In this document: piece after piece, positions 51,767 to 61,253 of the stretch
Layout: each line of letters begins with the position of its first letter
Position numbering within the stretch: position 1 is the first letter of the stretch
Origin: Chloroflexota bacterium
GTDB lineage: Bacteria; Chloroflexota; Limnocylindria; QHBO01
Length of the DNA: 64,000 nucleotides
Direction of reading: 5' to 3'
Assembly: GCA_040902225.1 (NCBI GenBank)
Contig: JBBDXT010000004.1
Coordinates: 256,376-320,375, forward strand
The notes under the pieces: model-generated
Told to the model about the DNA's origin: nothing
The model's input: the letters and a program-made list of their open reading frames with translations, nothing else
The model's database searches: none
Program-made: the position numbers and the translations under genes

Positions 51767-53661
51767 TGATGCGCGGCGGGCACTGGGGCGGCGGTGGCGA
51801 GCCGGACCTCCGCGCGCGGCCGGGGAGCGCCCCCGCCACCTTCCGCCAGATCGTCGGCTTCTTCCGGCCATACCGGTTGCGCCTGGCGTGGATCGCCGGC
51901 CTGATCGTGGTCACAGTCAGCATCGGCGTGATCAACCCGATCCTGCTGAAGCTGATCATCGACAACCTGACCGGGCCGCAGGACCTGGGGCTCCTCTACC
52001 TGCAGGCCGGACTCATGATCGTGCTGCCGATCGGCACCAGCCTGCTGGGCGTCTGGCAGTCGTACCTGTCGAACGTGGTCGGGCAGCGGGTGATGGACGA
52101 CCTGCGGCTGGCCCTGTACACGCACCTCCAATGGATGCCGCTCCGCTTCTTCACCGAGACACGGACCGGCGAGATCCAGAGCCGCATCGGCAACGATGTC
52201 AATGGGGTGCAGTCGGTGGTGACCGATACGGCCGCCTCGCTGCTGGCCAACTTCGCGACCGTCGCCACCACCGTGATCGCGATGCTGATCCTCGACTGGC
52301 GGCTGACGATCCTCAGCCTCGGCATGCTGCCGGTCTTCGCGTACATCACCTACCGCGTCGGCAAGGTGCGGCGCGTGGTCAGCGGCCTCACCCAGAAGTC
52401 GCTGGCCGAGGTGAGCGCCATCACCCAGGAGTCGCTCTCGGTCTCGGGGATCCTTCTCTCGAAGACGTTCGGGCAGCAGCAGGCCAGCATCGAGAAGTTC
52501 GGCCGTGAGTCCCGACGCCTGGGCGACCTGCAGATCCGCCAGCAGATGATCGGGCGCTGGTTCTTCGCCATGATCGGCACCTTCTTCTCGATCGCGCCCG
52601 CGTTCGTCTACCTGCTGGCCGGCTCGCTCATCATCGGCGGCGACACGAACGTCAGCATCGGCACCATCGTCGCCTTCACGACACTCCAGAGCCGCCTCTT
52701 CTTCCCGCTCGGCCAGCTGCTCAACGTGCAGGTCGAGATCCAGGGCGCCCTCGCCCTCTTCGACCGGATCTTCGAGTACCTCGAGATGGAGCCCGAGATC
52801 CGCGACGCGCCAGATGCGGTCACCCTCGACCCCGCCACGCTCCGCGGCGATGTCAGATTTCGCAAGGTCAGGTTCCGCTACCCGTCGCCACCTGCCGCGG
52901 TGGCGGTCGCCGCCGAGGTCGAGCAGGCCGAGGCGGAGGGCCGCGCGGTGCCGATCCCCGTTCGCCCGTTTGGCCTGGACGAGATCGACTTCGAGGCGAT
53001 GCCCGGCCAGCTGGTCGCCCTGGTCGGACCCTCCGGAGCGGGGAAGACGACGACCACCTACCTGATCCCGCGCCTGTACGATGTCAGCGAGGGTGCCGTC
53101 GAGATCGACGGCATCGACGTGCGCCAGGTCCGGCTCGAGTCGCTGGGGCGCGAGATCGGGGTGGTGACGCAGGAGACGTACCTCTTCCACGCATCGGTCC
53201 TGGACAACCTGCGCTACGCCAAGCCGGACGCGACCATGGAGGCGATCGAGGCGGCCTCGCGCGCGGCGGCGATGCACGACCGCGTCATGGAGCTGCCCGA
53301 CGGTTATGACACCATTGTCGGGGAGCGCGGCTACAAGCTCTCGGGGGGCGAGAAGCAGCGCGTGGCGATCGCCCGCGTCCTCCTCAAGGATCCGCGCATC
53401 CTCCTCCTCGACGAGGCGACCAGCGCGCTCGACACGGTCAGCGAACGGCTGATCCAGGGGGCGCTGGCCGGCCTGATGGAGGGGCGCACCACCATCGCCA
53501 TCGCGCACCGACTCTCGACCATCCTGCGAGCCGACCTGATCCTCGTCTTCGACCGCGGGCGGATCGTTGAACGCGGGACGCACGGCGAGCTGGTGCGCCA
53601 CGAGGGCCTGTACGCGCGTCTCTACGCCGAGCAGTTCGCCAGCGAGCGGCCCCCCGCATGA
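51766..53661 (+). CDS. ABC exporter, fused membrane and ATPase domains
   Basis: The 631-residue half-transporter has six transmembrane helices (about 30-330) followed by an ATPase domain: Walker [13 protein letters not shown]-loop [11 protein letters not shown], signature [16 protein letters not shown], Walker [13 protein letters not shown] and the H-loop IAHRLST. Between the A-loop (FRYPSPP) and Walker A there is an extra stretch of about 30 residues ([20 protein letters not shown]), not usual in MsbA-type exporters. The substrate is unknown. It is coupled to PIG-L upstream and YyaL downstream. Two adjacent ATG codons (51766, 51769) are possible starts. Confidence 0.92.
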   Translation: MMRGGHWGGGGEPDLRARPGSAPATFRQIVGFFRPYRLRLAWIAGLIVVTVSIGVINPILLKLIIDNLTGPQDLGLLYLQAGLMIVLPIGTSLLGVWQSYLSNVVGQRVMDDLRLALYTHLQWMPLRFFTETRTGEIQSRIGNDVNGVQSVVTDTAASLLANFATVATTVIAMLILDWRLTILSLGMLPVFAYITYRVGKVRRVVSGLTQKSLAEVSAITQESLSVSGILLSKTFGQQQASIEKFGRESRRLGDLQIRQQMIGRWFFAMIGTFFSIAPAFVYLLAGSLIIGGDTNVSIGTIVAFTTLQSRLFFPLGQLLNVQVEIQGALALFDRIFEYLEMEPEIRDAPDAVTLDPATLRGDVRFRKVRFRYPSPPAAVAVAAEVEQAEAEGRAVPIPVRPFGLDEIDFEAMPGQLVALVGPSGAGKTTTTYLIPRLYDVSEGAVEIDGIDVRQVRLESLGREIGVVTQETYLFHASVLDNLRYAKPDATMEAIEAASRAAAMHDRVMELPDGYDTIVGERGYKLSGGEKQRVAIARVLLKDPRILLLDEATSALDTVSERLIQGALAGLMEGRTTIAIAHRLSTILRADLILVFDRGRIVERGTHGELVRHEGLYARLYAEQFASERPPA

Positions 53662-55691
53662 CCAACCGACTTGCCAAGGAGACGAGCCCGTACCTCCTCC
53701 AGCACGCGACGAACCCGGTCGACTGGTATCCGTGGGGCCCCGAGGCACTCGAACGCGCTCGCGCCGAAGACAAGCCGATCTTCCTGTCGATCGGCTATTC
53801 GGCCTGTCACTGGTGCCACGTCATGGCGCACGAGTCATTCGAGGATGAGGTCGTCGCCGCGCAGCTGAACCGGGATTTCGTGGCGATCAAGGTCGATCGC
53901 GAGGAGCGCCCGGACCTCGACGACGTCTACATGGCCGCAGTCCAGACTCTGACCGGCAGCGGCGGATGGCCGATGAGCGTGTTCCTGACGCCGGCGCTCG
54001 AGCCGTTCTTTGGCGGCACCTATTTCCCGCCCGAGGACCGACACGGGATGGCGGGCTTCCCGCGCGTGCTCGGAGCGATCTCCGAGGCATACCGTGATCG
54101 CCGCGACGAGGTCGTCGAGCAGGGGCGGCAGCTGGCTGTGCACCTGCGTGAGCAGCTCGAAGTGCAGCCGGGCAGGAACGAGGTCGAGCGCAAGCAGCTC
54201 GACGTCGCTGCAGCCCGCCTGGCGGAGTCGTTCGACCCGCAGCACGGCGGCTTTGGCGGCGCGCCGAAGTTCCCGGCGCCCATGACGCTCGAATTCCTGC
54301 TGCGGGCATGGCGACGCGGCAGGGACGCAGATGTCCTGCAGATGGTCACGTTCACGCTCGACCGCATGGCGGACGGCGGGATCCACGACCAGGTCGCGGG
54401 TGGCTTCGCTCGCTACAGCACCGATGCCCGCTGGCTGGTGCCACACTTCGAGAAGATGCTCTACGACAACGCGCAATTGGCGCACGCCTACCTGGAGGCG
54501 TTCCGCGCCACCGGCCAGCAGCGCTACGCAGAGGTCGCGCGCCGGACCCTGGAGTTCATGATTCGTGAGCTGGCGACCGAGGACGGTGGCTTCGCGTCGG
54601 CGCTCGATGCCGACAGCGAGGGCGAGGAGGGCCGCTTCTACACCTGGGACCTCGACCAATTCGTCGAGATCCTGCGCGCAGCGGGGCTGGACGCTGAGGA
54701 GGCACAGGCTGCCGCCGAGTATTGGGGGGTCGTGCCGGGCGGCAACTGGGAGGGCCGCTCGATCCTGCATGTCGCCGGGGCCGCGGCTCCCACACGAGAG
54801 GTGCTCGACCGCGCCCGGGGCGCGCTCCTCGTAGCGCGAGGGCAGCGGATCCGGCCGGGCCGCGATGACAAGCAGCTGGCCGCCTGGAACGGGATGGCGC
54901 TGCGAGCGCTCGCGGTTGGGTCCCTGGTACTCGGCGACGATCGCTTCGCCGACGCGACCCGCGCATGCGTGCGCTTCATCCGCGCTCACCTGCTGCGTGA
55001 CGAGGGACGACTCTGGCGCACGGCTCGCGGCGGGACGGCGCATACGCCGGCCTTCTGCGAGGACTATGCGCACGTCGCCGACGGGCTCCTGGCCGCTCAC
55101 GCGGCGCTGGGGGAGGTGGCGGACCTCGAGCTGGCTGCCGCGCTGATGGATCGTGCCGTCGTCGATTTCTGGGACGAGGCCAGCGGCACCTTCTTCGACA
55201 CGAGCGATGAGCACGACCGGATCGTCGCCCGGCCACGATCGCTGGCCGACGGGGCGACGCCGGCCGCCAATTCGGTCGCCGCGGACGTCCTCCTGCGGCT
55301 TGCGCTGCACACCGGCGAGCCGGATCACGATCGCCGTGCCCGCAGCATCCTGCGTGCTGCGAGTGTCGCGTTGGAACGGCACCCCGCCCAGTTCGGAAGG
55401 CTGCTTGCCGCGGCGGACCGTTCCCTTGGCGAGCCGATCGACGCCGTCATCGCCGGCGACCTCGATGACCCGCTCGCGGTCGTGCTGCGACGAGCGGCCG
55501 CCGGGCCATACCAGCCGGACCTGGTCATCGCGCCACTCCCCCCCAACGACTCCGTGGCGGTCTGGCCCCTCTTCGAGGGAAAGACGGCACGCGACGGCCT
55601 GGCAACCGCCTATGTGTGTCGTGGCTATGCCTGTGACGAGCCGACCATGGACCCTGAACGCGTGCTGGCGCAGGTGGCGGGCCTGCCATGA
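53658..55691 (+). CDS. Thioredoxin-domain protein, YyaL/SSP411 (DUF255) family
   Basis: The 677-residue protein begins with the DUF255 thioredoxin-like domain ([40 protein letters not shown] with a CHWC redox motif, [11 protein letters not shown]). It continues with a large alpha/alpha toroid domain like N-acylglucosamine 2-epimerases ([37 protein letters not shown] block, [10 protein letters not shown]). The family is conserved but its function is unclear. ATGA overlaps join it to the ABC exporter and to the LCP gene. Confidence 0.9.
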   Translation: MTNRLAKETSPYLLQHATNPVDWYPWGPEALERARAEDKPIFLSIGYSACHWCHVMAHESFEDEVVAAQLNRDFVAIKVDREERPDLDDVYMAAVQTLTGSGGWPMSVFLTPALEPFFGGTYFPPEDRHGMAGFPRVLGAISEAYRDRRDEVVEQGRQLAVHLREQLEVQPGRNEVERKQLDVAAARLAESFDPQHGGFGGAPKFPAPMTLEFLLRAWRRGRDADVLQMVTFTLDRMADGGIHDQVAGGFARYSTDARWLVPHFEKMLYDNAQLAHAYLEAFRATGQQRYAEVARRTLEFMIRELATEDGGFASALDADSEGEEGRFYTWDLDQFVEILRAAGLDAEEAQAAAEYWGVVPGGNWEGRSILHVAGAAAPTREVLDRARGALLVARGQRIRPGRDDKQLAAWNGMALRALAVGSLVLGDDRFADATRACVRFIRAHLLRDEGRLWRTARGGTAHTPAFCEDYAHVADGLLAAHAALGEVADLELAAALMDRAVVDFWDEASGTFFDTSDEHDRIVARPRSLADGATPAANSVAADVLLRLALHTGEPDHDRRARSILRAASVALERHPAQFGRLLAAADRSLGEPIDAVIAGDLDDPLAVVLRRAAAGPYQPDLVIAPLPPNDSVAVWPLFEGKTARDGLATAYVCRGYACDEPTMDPERVLAQVAGLP

Positions 55692-56599
55692 GGCTGCGGA
55701 TGATGCCTGCGGCGCTCCTCCTGGCCGGATGTGCGTCGGCGTCCCCGAGCCTCTCGCCGAGCGCCGAGCCGACCCCGAGCCCGAGCCCCACGCCGGTGGC
55801 GAGCCCCACTCCCATCCCCCTCGACCAAGCGATGCTCGCCCGACGCTTCACGGTACTGGTGGTGGGGTCGGACTCGAACCGCACCCGGCGAGAACGAGGG
55901 GAGGACGTGAACACCGACGCGCTGATGGTTGTCAGCGTCAGTGCCGACAAGTCGCGCATCGCGATGCTGTCGCTGCCGCGCGACACGGTTGACATCCCGA
56001 TGCCCGACGGCTCGATCTACCACGGCAAGGTGAATGAGATCGCGCAGCGGTTCGGGATCGAGACCCTGCGTGGCGCCATGGCGACTCTCCTGGGTGTGCC
56101 GATCGACCGATATGTCCAGATCGACATGGACGGCTTCGCATCGATGGTCGACGCGGTCGGCGGGGTCGACGTCGAGGTCAAGACGCGCCTCTCCGATTCC
56201 AAGGTGGATCTGTTCCTCGAGCCAGGACCGGCTCACCTCGACGGGCCCCAGGCGCTCAGCTTCAGCCGGACGCGGGTCGATTCGGACTATGGCCGCGCCG
56301 GGCGCCAGCAGCAGGTGATCGTCGCGCTGGCTCGCAAGTGGCTCGACGCAGGGCTGGGAGAGCTCATGGTTACCGCGGAGCTGCTCGGCTCCCTCGAGAC
56401 CGACATGGTCCTGGACGAGCTGCCGACCGTGCTCGAAATCGGTCGTCGCTCGACCTCGGCCGAGGTGAGCGGCATCGTCCTCGAGCCGCCGCGGTTCTCA
56501 CTGTTCGTGGGGTTCGAGCCGAACAGCACGCGCGGATGGGTGATGATCCCGAACGTGCCCGAGATCCAGGCCTACGCCAGGTCGGTCCTCTCCGACTGA
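55688..56599 (+). CDS. LytR-CpsA-Psr (LCP) family lipoprotein
   Basis: LCP proteins ligate polyisoprenyl-linked glycans to the cell wall. The 303-residue product has a lipoprotein signal (LLLAGCAS, Cys about 15) where most LCP proteins have a membrane anchor, then a long Ser/Pro/Thr linker. The LCP domain follows with [39 protein letters not shown] and [20 protein letters not shown]. The Asp/Arg residues that hold the pyrophosphate are present. It ends the PIG-L/ABC/YyaL operon and supports an envelope-glycan role for it. Confidence 0.9.
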   Translation: MRLRMMPAALLLAGCASASPSLSPSAEPTPSPSPTPVASPTPIPLDQAMLARRFTVLVVGSDSNRTRRERGEDVNTDALMVVSVSADKSRIAMLSLPRDTVDIPMPDGSIYHGKVNEIAQRFGIETLRGAMATLLGVPIDRYVQIDMDGFASMVDAVGGVDVEVKTRLSDSKVDLFLEPGPAHLDGPQALSFSRTRVDSDYGRAGRQQQVIVALARKWLDAGLGELMVTAELLGSLETDMVLDELPTVLEIGRRSTSAEVSGIVLEPPRFSLFVGFEPNSTRGWVMIPNVPEIQAYARSVLSD

Positions 56600-56628
56600 C
56601 CCAAACGCCGGCAGTCGCGGGCACGCGG

Positions 56629-57498
56629 CTAGGCTCCGGCGTAGGAGTGCTGGCCGACGAAGATCAGTCCTGCCCCGAGCCAGGTGAAGAGGATCGCGGC
56701 GAAGCCCAGCACCAGCAGCCACGGTGCCGTCGCGGCCCAACGGTCCCGTCGGCCGGCCACGTGCAGGTAGCCGCCGTATACGAGCCAGGTTGCGGCCGCC
56801 GCGAGCTCCTTTGGGTCGTTGTTCCAATAGGAGCGCCACGCGAGGTTTGCCCAGACCGATCCCAGCACGATCGCGGCGGTCAGGACCGGAAATGCAAGGA
56901 TCGCAGCTCGATGCGAAGCCGCGCGGCAGACGGAGGCCGAGGGCAGCGAGGCGATGCCGTCGCGCGTGGCGCGCTGCACGATCTCGCCCAGGGCGGCCGC
57001 GAAGGCGACCGCACCAATCGCGTACGCCAGCATGGCGGCCCCGACGTGGACGGTCAGCAGCAGGGGAGCCTGGAGCGCGGGCACGAGCGGTCGCACCTCG
57101 TCCGGCTGCAGGAGCGAGACTCCCAGCAGGGCGGCCGCCAGCAGGGCCACGGCGGGCGTCAGCCCGGCGATCGGCCTGCGAATGGCCAGGCCGATGAAGA
57201 CGACCAGCAGCGCGAATGCGAACGCCGCACTGAACTCGTGCAGGTTGGACCAGGGCGCGTGGCCGGTGACCGCCGTGCGGGCCGCGAGGGAGCCGAACAG
57301 CAGGATCGCCGCCAGGACCGTGCCCGCCAGGGCGGTGGTCGAGCCGCTGATGCGCTGCGCCGCGGCATCGGACGCGCCGTTTGCAGGCACGATCCGGGGG
57401 CTGCGAGCGATGGCGGCGACGGCCGCCGCGATGCCGATGGCCGAAGTGCCGAGCAGCGTGATGAGCGCCGCGACCAGGAGGGCCGAGGATCCGGTCAT
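56629..57498 (-). CDS. Cytochrome c biogenesis protein CcsA/ResC-like
   Basis: The 289-residue membrane protein has about eight helices and CcsA features: PWSNLHEF, a His in LLTVHVGAAMLAYAIG, the tryptophan-rich WANLAWRSYWNNDPKELAAA segment (canonical WxWDPKE is WNNDPKE here) and a C-terminal His in LIFVGQHSYAGA. CcsA presents haem for attachment to c-type cytochromes with CcsB. No ccsB is in the window. A zinc-ribbon membrane protein gene lies 54 bases upstream on the same strand. Confidence 0.85.
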   Translation of the reverse strand: MTGSSALLVAALITLLGTSAIGIAAAVAAIARSPRIVPANGASDAAAQRISGSTTALAGTVLAAILLFGSLAARTAVTGHAPWSNLHEFSAAFAFALLVVFIGLAIRRPIAGLTPAVALLAAALLGVSLLQPDEVRPLVPALQAPLLLTVHVGAAMLAYAIGAVAFAAALGEIVQRATRDGIASLPSASVCRAASHRAAILAFPVLTAAIVLGSVWANLAWRSYWNNDPKELAAAATWLVYGGYLHVAGRRDRWAATAPWLLVLGFAAILFTWLGAGLIFVGQHSYAGA

Positions 57499-57552
57499 GC
57501 GTTGGGTCCTCCGTGCCAGCGGCCCGCCGGACGGAGGGTCAGGCGGCGGCGC

Positions 57553-57951
57553 TCAGTCCGATGTGGCCGCCAGGGTGGCGTGGGTGCCGCATCGGTAGCA
57601 GGACTCATCGGCGGCGCGAATCGTTGCACCGCAGTTCGCGCACGAGGCGAGCAGGTCTGCCTCGCATTGCGTGCAGAAGCGCGCGCCGGCGGGGTAGCGG
57701 AGGCCGTCATTGGGACAGTACGGAACACCCCGCGGCACGTCGATCGCGCCATCTGGCGCGCGGGGCAGCGGGAGGGCCGGGAGGGTCGACGACTCGGCCT
57801 GGACACTGACCTGCGAGACGCGCAGATACCCGATCACGACCCACAGCAGGTAAAGCCCGACCATGCCGATGAACGCGTACGGCGTCAGGGTCGCGGTGAG
57901 GCCACCGAGGCCCGTCGCGATGAAATTGATGACATCCCGGATGAGCTCCAT
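57553..57951 (-). CDS. Membrane-anchored double zinc-ribbon protein
   Basis: The 132-residue protein has a hydrophobic N-terminus with one membrane helix (about 25-43, PYAFIGMVGLYLLWVVIGYL) and a C-terminal pair of zinc ribbons with CPNDG/CTQC and CANC/CYRC. Similar modules serve as adaptors, but no function is known. A minus-strand TAGAAT box (57961-57966) ends nine bases before the ATG. It is upstream of the CcsA-like gene and probably co-transcribed with it. Confidence 0.7.
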   Translation of the reverse strand: MELIRDVINFIATGLGGLTATLTPYAFIGMVGLYLLWVVIGYLRVSQVSVQAESSTLPALPLPRAPDGAIDVPRGVPYCPNDGLRYPAGARFCTQCEADLLASCANCGATIRAADESCYRCGTHATLAATSD

Positions 57952-57960
57952 GGCACCGCG

Positions 57961-57966
57961 ATTCTA
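57961..57966 (-). promoter_or_regulatory. -10 box (TAGAAT) of the zinc-ribbon/ccsA unit
   Basis: Read on the minus strand, TAGAAT matches five of six consensus positions and ends nine bases before the ATG at 57951. Confidence 0.45.
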
Positions 57967-58004
57967 GCATCGGCCCGAGGCGACGCCGGATCGCGGAGCT
58001 GCGC

Positions 58005-58010
58005 TACACT
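58005..58010 (+). promoter_or_regulatory. -10 box (TACACT) of the ADA-like deaminase gene
   Basis: TACACT lies 27 bases before the ATG, and GAGGAAG provides a Shine-Dalgarno, so this transcript has a short conventional leader. Confidence 0.4.
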
Positions 58011-58037
58011 CGGCCAAATCGTCGCCCTTCGAGGAAG

Positions 58038-59111
58038 ATGCCCCGTCCCCGGCTCGACCCCCGTATCCCGCTCACCGAGCTTCACGTCCATCTCGGTGCC
58101 GCGGTTACCCCGGCCATCATGTGGGGGATCGCACACGCCCAGGGGATCCGGCTGCCGACCAAGGATTACTGGGCATTCCGGGACCTGATCACCGTCGGGC
58201 GCCGCCGCCGCTCCTTCGACGCCTACCTCGACCTCTTTCACTGGACCGAACTGATCCAGTCGAGCCCGATCGCGGTCGAGCGCAGCGTCTACGAGGTGAT
58301 CGGTGGCGCCTATCGCAAGAGCAACATCACCCGCATCGAGCTGCGCTTCAACCCGATGAAGCGCAACCGGGGCGGCGAGCAGGACCTCGACCACATCATC
58401 GCCGCGGCGGTGCGGGGCATGGACCGTGCGGTGCTCGAATACCCGCAGGTTCGGGCCGGCCTCATCCTCTGCCTCGACCGTGCCTTCAGCCATGACCTCA
58501 ACGAGATCATCGCCGCCAAGGCGATCAGCTGGCACAGCCGCGGCGTGGTGGCGGTCGACATCGCGGGGCCCGTCGATCCGAGCTTCCGCTTCAGCGACTA
58601 CCGCGACCTGTTCGATGAGTGCCGGCGCGCCGGGCTGGGCGTGACGGTGCACGCGGGCGAGACGGGCGGACCGGAGGAGGTGCGCGATGCGATCGAGACG
58701 CTCGAGCCGACGCGCATCGGTCATGGCGTCAAGAGCGTCTACGACCCGGCCGTGATGGGGATGCTGCGGGAACGCGGCATCGTGCTCGAGGTGTGCCCCT
58801 CCTCCAACCTGACGACCCGGGTGGTTCGGAACGTGGCCGAGATGCGCTTCATCCTGCGTTCGCTGATCGACAACTCGGTGTCGTTCACCCTCTCGACCGA
58901 TGGTCCGGAGATGCTGCGCTCGCACCTGCGCGACGAGATGGCGCTCCTGCTGCGCACGGAGATGATGACCCTGGGTGAGATCGGTCAGGCGATCGAGACT
59001 GCCCATGCAGCCAGCTTCCTAGATGACGAGCAGCCTCCCGTCAATGGCTCCACGGGCGGCCGTTCGGCGGCGGACGATCACGCGCCGATCGCCCTCGAGA
59101 TCGAGGTCTAG
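58038..59111 (+). CDS. Adenosine deaminase-like amidohydrolase, divergent active site
   Basis: The 357-residue TIM-barrel protein has ADA-family metal and catalytic blocks: HVH at 16-18, HAGE in VTVHAGETGGPEEV, RIGHG, and the zinc Asp288 in LSTDGP. Two substrate-contact positions differ. HVHLDG is HVHLGA, so the Asp that binds the ribose hydroxyl is missing, and the second Asp of TDDP is Gly289. Deamination of some purine or related compound is likely, but adenosine itself is doubtful. A charged C-terminal extension of about 30 residues follows the barrel. Confidence 0.82.
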   Translation: MPRPRLDPRIPLTELHVHLGAAVTPAIMWGIAHAQGIRLPTKDYWAFRDLITVGRRRRSFDAYLDLFHWTELIQSSPIAVERSVYEVIGGAYRKSNITRIELRFNPMKRNRGGEQDLDHIIAAAVRGMDRAVLEYPQVRAGLILCLDRAFSHDLNEIIAAKAISWHSRGVVAVDIAGPVDPSFRFSDYRDLFDECRRAGLGVTVHAGETGGPEEVRDAIETLEPTRIGHGVKSVYDPAVMGMLRERGIVLEVCPSSNLTTRVVRNVAEMRFILRSLIDNSVSFTLSTDGPEMLRSHLRDEMALLLRTEMMTLGEIGQAIETAHAASFLDDEQPPVNGSTGGRSAADDHAPIALEIEV

Positions 59112-59116
59112 GCTGA

Positions 59117-59122
59117 TAGACT
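59117..59122 (+). promoter_or_regulatory. -10 box (TAGACT) of the second PIG-L gene
   Basis: TAGACT ends seven bases before the GTG at 59130, so the mRNA is predicted to be leaderless. It lies six to eleven bases after the ADA-like stop codon. Confidence 0.45.
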
Positions 59123-59129
59123 CCCGGCC

Positions 59130-59996
59130 GTGTCCTCGATCTGGCGGCCGGTCCGGGAGCGGAACCCTGCCCGCAGCCTGATGGTCGTGGTCGCCCATCC
59201 GGGCGACGAGGCGTTCGGATTCGGCGGTGCGATCGCCCACGCGGCGGAGTCAGGTGCGTACACCGTGGTGGTCTGCGCGACCCGCGGCGCATTCGATCGG
59301 CGCCTCCTCGACCGGTCCCCCGCGCCCGGTGGCCGCAACCGCTCCTACCAGAAGCCGCTCATCTGGCGGAACCTGGACACGGTGCGCGAGGACGAGCTGC
59401 GCCGATCAGTCGGCCTGCTCGGGGTGCGCGTGCTGCGCATGCTCGACTATGCCGAGGAGGGGCTGTCGAAGGTGAGCTTCGACGAGCTCATCGGGCGCAT
59501 CGTCCAGCCGATTCGCATGCACCGGCCGGAGGTGATCCTGACCTTTGGACCCGATGGCGTCAGCGGGGATCCGGATCACGTGGTCGTCGGGCGCGCCACG
59601 CAGGCTGCTTTTGAGCATGCGGCCGAGCCGCTGGCGTACGAGGACGACCTCGAGGAGGACCAGGTCGCCTGGCGAGCGGCCAAGCTCTACCAGCTGGTCG
59701 TGCCGGCGGCTGCTCTGCGGCCGCTTGGGGACAGGGCCCCGGACGGCTACGGATCGCCGGACGGCAGCGACACGCTGACGCTCGAGCTCGGGGAGCTGGC
59801 TCAGATCAAGCTGGGGGCCATCCGCCGCCACGTCTCGCAGACCGGATCAGCAGGCCCATTCCACGATTGGCGGCCCGAGGTGAGGGACGCGTTCCTGGGC
59901 ACCGAGCATTACCGGCTGGCTGCCTCGAACCTCCCGGTGCCGGCGGGCGGCGGCGGACCTCCTGTCGAGTCCGGACTGTGGGACGGTCTCGCGTAG
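59130..59996 (+). CDS. PIG-L family deacetylase (variant motif)
   Basis: The 288-residue protein is a second PIG-L/LmbE-fold hydrolase: VVAHPGDEAFGFGGAIAHA (about 20-38; the usual HPDDE is HPGDE), REDELRRSVGLLG, LDYAEEGLSK and GDPDHVVVG for the third ligand. Replacement of the first motif Asp, the proposed general base, by Gly could lower or change activity. It starts at a GTG preceded by a close -10 box. The neighbours, an ADA-like protein and Mrp, do not indicate a substrate. Confidence 0.82.
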   Translation: MSSIWRPVRERNPARSLMVVVAHPGDEAFGFGGAIAHAAESGAYTVVVCATRGAFDRRLLDRSPAPGGRNRSYQKPLIWRNLDTVREDELRRSVGLLGVRVLRMLDYAEEGLSKVSFDELIGRIVQPIRMHRPEVILTFGPDGVSGDPDHVVVGRATQAAFEHAAEPLAYEDDLEEDQVAWRAAKLYQLVVPAAALRPLGDRAPDGYGSPDGSDTLTLELGELAQIKLGAIRRHVSQTGSAGPFHDWRPEVRDAFLGTEHYRLAASNLPVPAGGGGPPVESGLWDGLA

Positions 59997-60020
59997 CCGA
60001 CCGGGCTCATCCTCAACATA

Positions 60021-60052
60021 GGTAGCATCGATCAGCCTGCTGCTCTGCTACC
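60021..60052. promoter_or_regulatory. Inverted repeat upstream of mrp
   Basis: GGTAGCA and TGCTACC are perfect 7-base inverted copies separated by 18 bases. The right arm overlaps a TACCCT -10-like box. It could be an operator for the mrp gene or a weak terminator for the PIG-L gene. Confidence 0.35.
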
Positions 60053-60102
60053 CTCGGGGCAGCCTCGCCTCATCAAATACCGGAAAGGACGATCCCCTGA
60101 CC

Positions 60103-61188
60103 ATGGTCGACCAGCTCACCGACGACAACATCATGGCTGCCCTGTCTCAGGTCAAAGACCCGGAGATCGGGAAGGACCTGGTCAGCCTGGGGATGGTCAA
60201 GGCGATCGAGATCACCGGTTCGACCGTTGACCTGACCGTCGAGCTGACCACGCCTGCCTGCCCGTTGAAGGCGAAGATCGAGTCGGACATCGTGGATGGA
60301 CTGGCCGCCCTAGGCGCGACCACCGTCCGCGTCGACTGGGCGAGCAACGTGAAGCGCTCCTTCGGTGGGCCTGCGGCTGACCTGATCCCGGGTGTCAAGA
60401 ACACCATCGCCGTTGCCTCGGGCAAGGGCGGCGTCGGCAAGACGACCGTGGCGGTCAACCTCGCCGTCAGCCTGGCGCGCGATGGTGCCCGAGTCGGCCT
60501 CCTCGACGCCGACATCACCGGCCCAAACGTACCGCTCATGATGGGAACCAGCGGATCGCACGTCACCGGGGTAGGGTCCCGGGTCAACCCTGTGGTCGCG
60601 CACGGGGTCCAGATGATGAGCATCGAGTACTTCCTGACCGGCGGCGCCCCCGTCATCTGGCGCGGCCCGCTTATTCACTCCGCCATCCAGCAATTCCTGC
60701 GCGACGTCGAATGGGGCGAGCTCGACTACCTGATCGTGGACCTGCCGCCGGGCACGGGCGACGCCGCCCTGAGCCTGAGCCAGCTCATACCGCTCTCCGG
60801 AGCGGTGGTCGTCACCACGCCCCAGGAGGTCAGCCTCCTCGACGCGCGCAAGGCGATCGCCATGTTCAACAAGGTCAACGTCCGGACCCTGGGCGTGGTC
60901 GAGAACATGAGCGGGTTCATCTGCCCCGATTGCGGCACCGAGCACGACATCTTCGGGACCGGCGGCGCGGCCAGCCTGGGCAGGGAGCTGGGGCTCGAAG
61001 TGCTGGCACGCATCCCCCTGGAGCCGTCGGTCCGGACCGGCGGGGATGCCGGGGCACCGATCACCTCCACCCAGCATCCCTCGAGCGACACGTCGGTTGC
61101 CGCCGCTGCACTGCGCGAATTGGCGCGCACGGTCGCCGGTCGGATCAGCGTCATCGCCGAGCCGTTCGCCGGCGCCCGCGCCAGCTAG
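60103..61188 (+). CDS. mrp: Mrp/ApbC-type iron-sulfur cluster carrier ATPase
   Basis: Mrp/ApbC proteins carry and transfer Fe-S clusters. The 361-residue protein has an N-terminal MIP18/DUF59 domain (about 1-85, VKDPEIGKDLVSLGMVKAIE), a deviant Walker A (ASGKGGVGKTTVAVNLA near 107), LLDADITGPNVP, VDLPPGTGDAALS, and the cluster-binding CxxC in GFICPDCGTEHDIFG (about 274-277). GGAAAGGA precedes the ATG by 10 bases. Aconitase at the other end of the window is one possible Fe-S client. Confidence 0.94.
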   Translation: MVDQLTDDNIMAALSQVKDPEIGKDLVSLGMVKAIEITGSTVDLTVELTTPACPLKAKIESDIVDGLAALGATTVRVDWASNVKRSFGGPAADLIPGVKNTIAVASGKGGVGKTTVAVNLAVSLARDGARVGLLDADITGPNVPLMMGTSGSHVTGVGSRVNPVVAHGVQMMSIEYFLTGGAPVIWRGPLIHSAIQQFLRDVEWGELDYLIVDLPPGTGDAALSLSQLIPLSGAVVVTTPQEVSLLDARKAIAMFNKVNVRTLGVVENMSGFICPDCGTEHDIFGTGGAASLGRELGLEVLARIPLEPSVRTGGDAGAPITSTQHPSSDTSVAAAALRELARTVAGRISVIAEPFAGARAS

Positions 61189-61253
61189 GCTCTACCCGGA
61201 AGTCCTGCCCGCGGGGGATTGCCTCGGACAGCCGGCCGGGGAGAATCGCGTCC

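Noticed and set aside
51484..53748. A 754-codon minus-strand frame opposite the ABC exporter
   Set aside because: It is an antisense shadow; the exporter on the plus strand has all the ABC motifs.
56338..58188. A 616-codon plus-strand frame across the CcsA-like and zinc-ribbon genes
   Set aside because: It crosses three unrelated genes and has shadow-like composition (Arg/Gly/Gln), while the minus-strand proteins carry haem-pathway and zinc-ribbon motifs.
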